This document shows, one piece after another, positions 60,656 to 64,000 of a stretch of 64,000 nucleotides of DNA. The notes below the pieces were generated by a model that was given only the letters and a program-made list of their open reading frames with translations, was not told the DNA's origin and searched no databases. The position numbers and the translations under genes were made by a program. Every line of letters starts with the position of its first letter. Position 1 is the stretch's first letter. This DNA is from Betaproteobacteria bacterium (GTDB lineage: Bacteria; Pseudomonadota; Gammaproteobacteria; Burkholderiales; Usitatibacteraceae): assembly GCA_016709665.1 (NCBI GenBank), contig JADJMI010000010.1, positions 71,875 to 135,874 on the forward strand, in the 5' to 3' direction.

Positions 60656-60915
60656 TGAAAGACTTTCGCCCCGCCAAGAAGCGCGTATCCGTCACCGTGG
60701 GTGAATCGGTCCGGATCCTTCGCGAGCTTCAGGAGTTGAGCCAGAACCAACTGGCCGAGGCTTCCGGCATTGCCCAGGCCACCATCTCCGCCATCGAGAA
60801 CGATCGCGTGCGCCTCGGCGTCGAACGCGCCAAGGTGCTGGCCCGTGCCCTCAAGTGCCACCCCGGTGTGCTGGTGTTTCCCGGCTGGGAGATGCCCAGG
60901 GAGCACGCCGCGTGA
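60655..60915 (+). CDS. XRE-family antitoxin (HigA-like)
   Basis: 86-aa helix-turn-helix antitoxin. HTH at about 18-72 (LRELQELSQNQLAEASGIAQATISAIENDRVRLGVERAKVLARAL). The short basic N terminus (MKDFRPAKKRVSV) may bind the toxin. ATG overlaps the toxin stop (TGATG), coupling translation. Confidence 0.9.
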   Translation: MKDFRPAKKRVSVTVGESVRILRELQELSQNQLAEASGIAQATISAIENDRVRLGVERAKVLARALKCHPGVLVFPGWEMPREHAA

Positions 60916-60949
60916 TGTCGAGGGACTAGCGGCCCGGGTCGCCGCGGCA

Positions 60950-62305
60950 CTACGCTTTCGACTTCCCCGCCACCCAATCGTCCGCCGCCCCCGGCGGCAC
61001 CCGCGGATGCTTCGCGAGGCTTTCCTGGAAGGCCGCCTGCATCTTGCGCATCGGCCCCCGCACCCACCCCTGCGTGCTGTTCACGTCCGTCTCTTCCTTC
61101 GGGTCCTGCACCACGTTGAAGAGGTACGGCACCTCGAGGTGAACCACGCCCGTGTTGGGTTCGGTCTCCCACAGCATGTGCATCTTCCAGTTGCGCCACT
61201 TGAGCGCGCGCAGCTGGTCCTTGATGTAGTAGACGAAGCCTTCGCGCGGGGACTTCTCCGTTTCGCCCATCAGGAACGGGGTCAGGTCCAGCCCATCGAT
61301 CGGCCGGTCGTCGGGCACCTTCGCACCCGCGTTCGCGAGCAGCGTCGTGAAGAGATCCGTCACGTGCGCCATCTCGTTCGTGACGCCCGGCTTCACGCGC
61401 CCCGGCCAGCGCACGATGAGGGGCACCCGAAGCGCCCCCTCCATCGCCGTGTGGTACGTGCCGCTCCAGGGGCCCGCGGTGCCGCGCCAGGGGCGGCGGA
61501 ACTCCGGGCCGTTGTCGCTCGCGAAGATGAAGAGGGTTTCCTGCTCCAGCCCCGCCTTCGCCACCGTGTCGATCACCTCGCCCACGCGGTGATCCATCTC
61601 CACCATCGAGTCGGCAAAATCCCCCGCGCCCGTGCGGCCGATGAAATCGCGATGGGGGATGGTCGGGAAGTGCATCTGCGTGAGCGGGAGGTAGAGGAAG
61701 AAGGGCTTGCCCGCGCTGCCGTTCTTCAGGACGAACTCGCACGCCATGCGCGTGAGGTCTCCGTCGATCCGCCGGCGCATCTCGAGGTCGTAGGGCGCCA
61801 CTTTGCGCACGGCCTCGCCGCGATCACCCGCCTCCACATACGGAATGTCCACCACGGCCGGATCGAACCCGAGGGACTCCGTGAACATGCTTTCGTTGGT
61901 GGTGCGCGAGATGCCGTACCAGTGATCGAAGCCGCGGTCGTGCGGGAAGCGCCCGGCGCGGTCGCCCAGGTGCCACTTGCCGTAGATGGCGGTGGCGTAG
62001 CCGGCGTTCGACAGCGCCTGCGCCAGCGTGACCTCCGAAGGATGGATGCCCTGCGGCATCCCCGCCGGCACCGACTGCAGCGCGCCCGTGCGGATGGGGT
62101 GGCGGCCGGTCATGAGCGCCGAGCGCGTGGGCACGCAGTCGCTTTCCACGTTGAAGTTGAGGAAGCGGAGGCCTTGTTCGGCCAGCGCGTCGATGCGCGG
62201 CGTGGGCGCGCCGCGAAGGGCCCCGCCGCCGTAGCAGCCGAGTTCCCCCCAGCCCAGGTTGTCGGCGAGGATGAGGACGATGTTCACGGGCTTGGCCAAG
62301 TGCAT
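60950..62305 (-). CDS. Arylsulfatase-type sulfatase (sulfatase locus 2)
   Basis: 451-aa type I sulfatase. NIVLILADNLGWGELGCYGG supplies the first metal Asp/Asn, the formylglycine motif is Cys57-Val-Pro-Thr-Arg (DCVPTRSALMTGRHP), and AIYGKWHLGDRAGRFPHDRGF, FASDNGPEFRRPW and GRVKPGVTNEMAHVTDLFTTL match arylsulfatase A-like enzymes. No clear signal peptide. Four bases separate it from the upstream Bug gene on the same strand. It is only distantly similar to the sulfatase at 55.8 kb. Confidence 0.92.
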   Translation of the reverse strand: MHLAKPVNIVLILADNLGWGELGCYGGGALRGAPTPRIDALAEQGLRFLNFNVESDCVPTRSALMTGRHPIRTGALQSVPAGMPQGIHPSEVTLAQALSNAGYATAIYGKWHLGDRAGRFPHDRGFDHWYGISRTTNESMFTESLGFDPAVVDIPYVEAGDRGEAVRKVAPYDLEMRRRIDGDLTRMACEFVLKNGSAGKPFFLYLPLTQMHFPTIPHRDFIGRTGAGDFADSMVEMDHRVGEVIDTVAKAGLEQETLFIFASDNGPEFRRPWRGTAGPWSGTYHTAMEGALRVPLIVRWPGRVKPGVTNEMAHVTDLFTTLLANAGAKVPDDRPIDGLDLTPFLMGETEKSPREGFVYYIKDQLRALKWRNWKMHMLWETEPNTGVVHLEVPYLFNVVQDPKEETDVNSTQGWVRGPMRKMQAAFQESLAKHPRVPPGAADDWVAGKSKA

Positions 62306-62309
62306 CGCC

Positions 62310-63282
62310 TCAATCGAGCTCGAGCTTGCGCTCCGCGATCACCTTGCTCCAGCGCGCGCGGTCGCGATTCAGGTACGCGGCGAAATCCTTCCCCGCCGTG
62401 CCCGTGACCTCGAAGCCCAGCTTCTCGATGCGCTCGCGCAGGGCGGGCGTGGCGAGGGCGGCGGCGATCTCCTTCTGCAGCTTCGCGAGCACGTCCGGCG
62501 GCGTGGCGGCGGGGGCCATCAGCCCGGCCCACTGGCGCACGTCGTAACCGGCGACGCCGGATTCCTCGAGCGTGGGCACGTCCGGCACCGCGGGCGAGCG
62601 CGCCTTGGTGGTGACGGCCAGGATGCGCACGCGCCCACCCTTGGCGTGGGGCAGCACGGCGGCCAGGCCCAGCACGGCCACGGGCACCTGCCCGCCCACG
62701 AGATCGGTGATGGCCTGCCCGCCACCCTTGTAGGGGATGTGCAGCAGGTCGATGCCCGCCATCTGCGCGAGGAGCTCGCCCGCGAGGTGCTGGATGGAGC
62801 CCTGCCCCGAGGTGGCGTAGCCGATCTTGCCCGGGCTGGCCTTGGCCGCGGCGATCACGTCCTTCATCGTCTTGTAGGGCGAATTGGCCGGCACCGCGAC
62901 CACGATGGGCTGCGCGCCGAACATCGTCACGGGGACGAAGTCGCGCTCCACGTTCCACTTGAGGCCCTTCCTCAGCACGGGCTGCAGGGCCACGGTGTCC
63001 GAGGCGACGACGAAGGTGTAGCCGTCCGCGGGCGAGGAGGACACCACCTCCATGCCGACCGCGCCCGAGGCACCCGGACGGTTGTCGACGACGATGGGCT
63101 GGCCGAGCTGCTTCGAGAGCTGCTCGCCCACGGCGCGGCCCATGGCGTCGTTGGATCCGCCGGCGGGCTGGGGCACGACGAACTTGATCGTCTTGTTGGG
63201 CCACGCCTGCGCGAGCGCTTCGGCGGCGGGCAGGATGGCGACGGCAGCGGCGGCAAGGGCGGCGAAGGCAAGTCTCGGTCAC
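62310..63282 (-). pseudogene. Bug/TctC-family solute-binding protein with a frameshift in the first codons
   Basis: The mature part is intact: WPNKTIKFVVPQPAGGSNDAMGRAVGEQL, VVDNRPGASGAVGMEVV, ATSGQGSIQHLAGELLAQM and HIPYKGGGQAITDLVGGQV. Upstream the same frame gives a fine signal peptide (RLAFAALAAAAVAILPAAEALAQ) but then meets a stop. The only good start, GTG 63282 with GGAGAG upstream, is one frame off; one extra base near 63276 explains it. Internal GTG 63176 would remove the signal peptide. Repaired length about 323 aa. Probably first gene of an operon with the sulfatase. Confidence 0.82.
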
Positions 63283-63376
63283 GGGGGCTCTCCGGTCGGG
63301 GTGGGGTGCCATGCAGTCTAGCGGGGCTCGTGATCCGGTTTTCGCGAATTTCCGGAAGGCCTGATAACCTTTCCGT

Positions 63377-64000
63377 ATGACCGCCAAGACACCCGCCGCC
63401 CGACTCGACACCCTTCGCATCCGGCATTTCGAGCTCATCCAGAAGCTGGCCGAGCTGGGCTCCATGCGCCGCGCCGCCGAGGCCATCCACGTGAGCCAGC
63501 CGGCCGCGAGCGCCATGCTGAAGGAGGCGGAGGCGCGGCTGGGGGTCGCCCTCTTCCACCGCCACCGCACCGGCGTCGTGCCCACGGCCGAGGCGGAGCC
63601 CGTCCTGCGCCGCGTGCGCTTCCTGCTGGGCGAGGTGCAGGGCCTCACCGAGGACCTGCTCGATTCGCGCCGCCGCCGCCCGCTCGTGCGCATCGGGGCC
63701 GTGCCGCACGCGATGCTGGGCGTGATGCAGGAGTTCGCCGCGCACTGGTCGGGCAAGGAAGGCGTGCGGCTGCGGCTGGAGGACGGGCCGACCTCGGCGC
63801 TGGTGGAGAAGCTGCTGCGGGGGGACCTGGATGCGATCGTGGCGCCGCTGACGCCCGAGGCGGGGACTTCGTTCACTTCCGCGGTGAAGAGCCGGCCGCT
63901 TTATTCGGAGTCGATTGTGATCGCGGCTTCGGTGAAGAACCCGCTGGCCAAGGCGAAGAACGTTTCGCTCGATGACCTGGAGAAGGCGGATTGGGTGTTG
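63377..64000 (+). CDS. LysR-type regulator (3' partial, runs off the window)
   Basis: From ATG 63377 the frame is open to the window end: LDTLRIRHFELIQKLAELGS, MRRAAEAIHVSQPAASAMLKEAEARLG (HTH) and the start of the effector domain (VRIGAVPHAMLGVMQEF). At least 208 residues. Divergent from the Bug/sulfatase pair across 94 bp, so it is the likely local regulator. GATAAC at 63363-63368 is a candidate -10 only 8 bp before the ATG. Confidence 0.88.
   Translation, partial: MTAKTPAARLDTLRIRHFELIQKLAELGSMRRAAEAIHVSQPAASAMLKEAEARLGVALFHRHRTGVVPTAEAEPVLRRVRFLLGEVQGLTEDLLDSRRRRPLVRIGAVPHAMLGVMQEFAAHWSGKEGVRLRLEDGPTSALVEKLLRGDLDAIVAPLTPEAGTSFTSAVKSRPLYSESIVIAASVKNPLAKAKNVSLDDLEKADWVL

Overview
The window is a 64 kb stretch of very GC-rich chromosome, densely packed with short intergenic gaps and many stop/start overlaps. 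Gene content points to a betaproteobacterium: a complete gspC-N type II secretion block, an Na+-NQR operon with its maturation genes, and several Bug/TctC solute-binding proteins typical of Burkholderiales-like lineages. The lineage is an inference. No rRNA or tRNA gene was recognised.

Layout. 1-2.3 kb: FixL/FixJ-like two-component pair (sensor cut by the window edge). 2.4-13.5 kb: type II secretion genes gspC-gspN, continuing into yheT, a phosphomannomutase, a quinone oxidoreductase-like gene and a cNMP-binding protein (to 17.4 kb). 17.4-19.6 kb: an unusual photolyase-like gene and a REP-associated tyrosine transposase (RAYT) between two opposed tandem arrays of a short palindromic repeat. 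19.7-27.5 kb: nqrA-F, a CBS protein, apbE and nqrM, with the same repeat inserted at the nqrC/nqrD junction. 27.6-30.7 kb: HlyD-type adaptor, ABC permease and ATPase. 30.7-36.4 kb: a tripartite tricarboxylate transporter operon with RraA-type aldolase and hydroxyacid dehydrogenase, divergent from a LysR regulator. 36.5-45.4 kb: a large sensor diguanylate cyclase, a patatin/beta-barrel protein, two tiny genes, and a binding protein plus hybrid kinase pair. 45.6-52.3 kb: TonB-like protein with internal repeats, VOC protein, DUF1801 protein, serine hydrolase, pseudouridine synthase, Na+/H+ antiporter. 52.7-64 kb: GH84 enzyme, two toxin-antitoxin modules, and two sulfatase/Bug-protein loci, each next to a LysR regulator.

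Two themes stand out. First, a repeat family with the core CTGAAGGGGACGCACAC occurs at four sites, often phased at exactly 28 bp and with the two sides of each site in opposite orientation. One site contains the RAYT gene, another supplies the last codons and stop of nqrC, and another starts 14 bp upstream of the photolyase start codon. Second, many otherwise well-preserved genes (response regulator, gspF, binding protein, hybrid kinase, TonB-like gene, antiporter, one Bug protein) carry 1-2 bp frameshifts, often at short homopolymers and often in compensating pairs. This looks more like residual sequencing error than decay, so these genes are described in their repaired reading.
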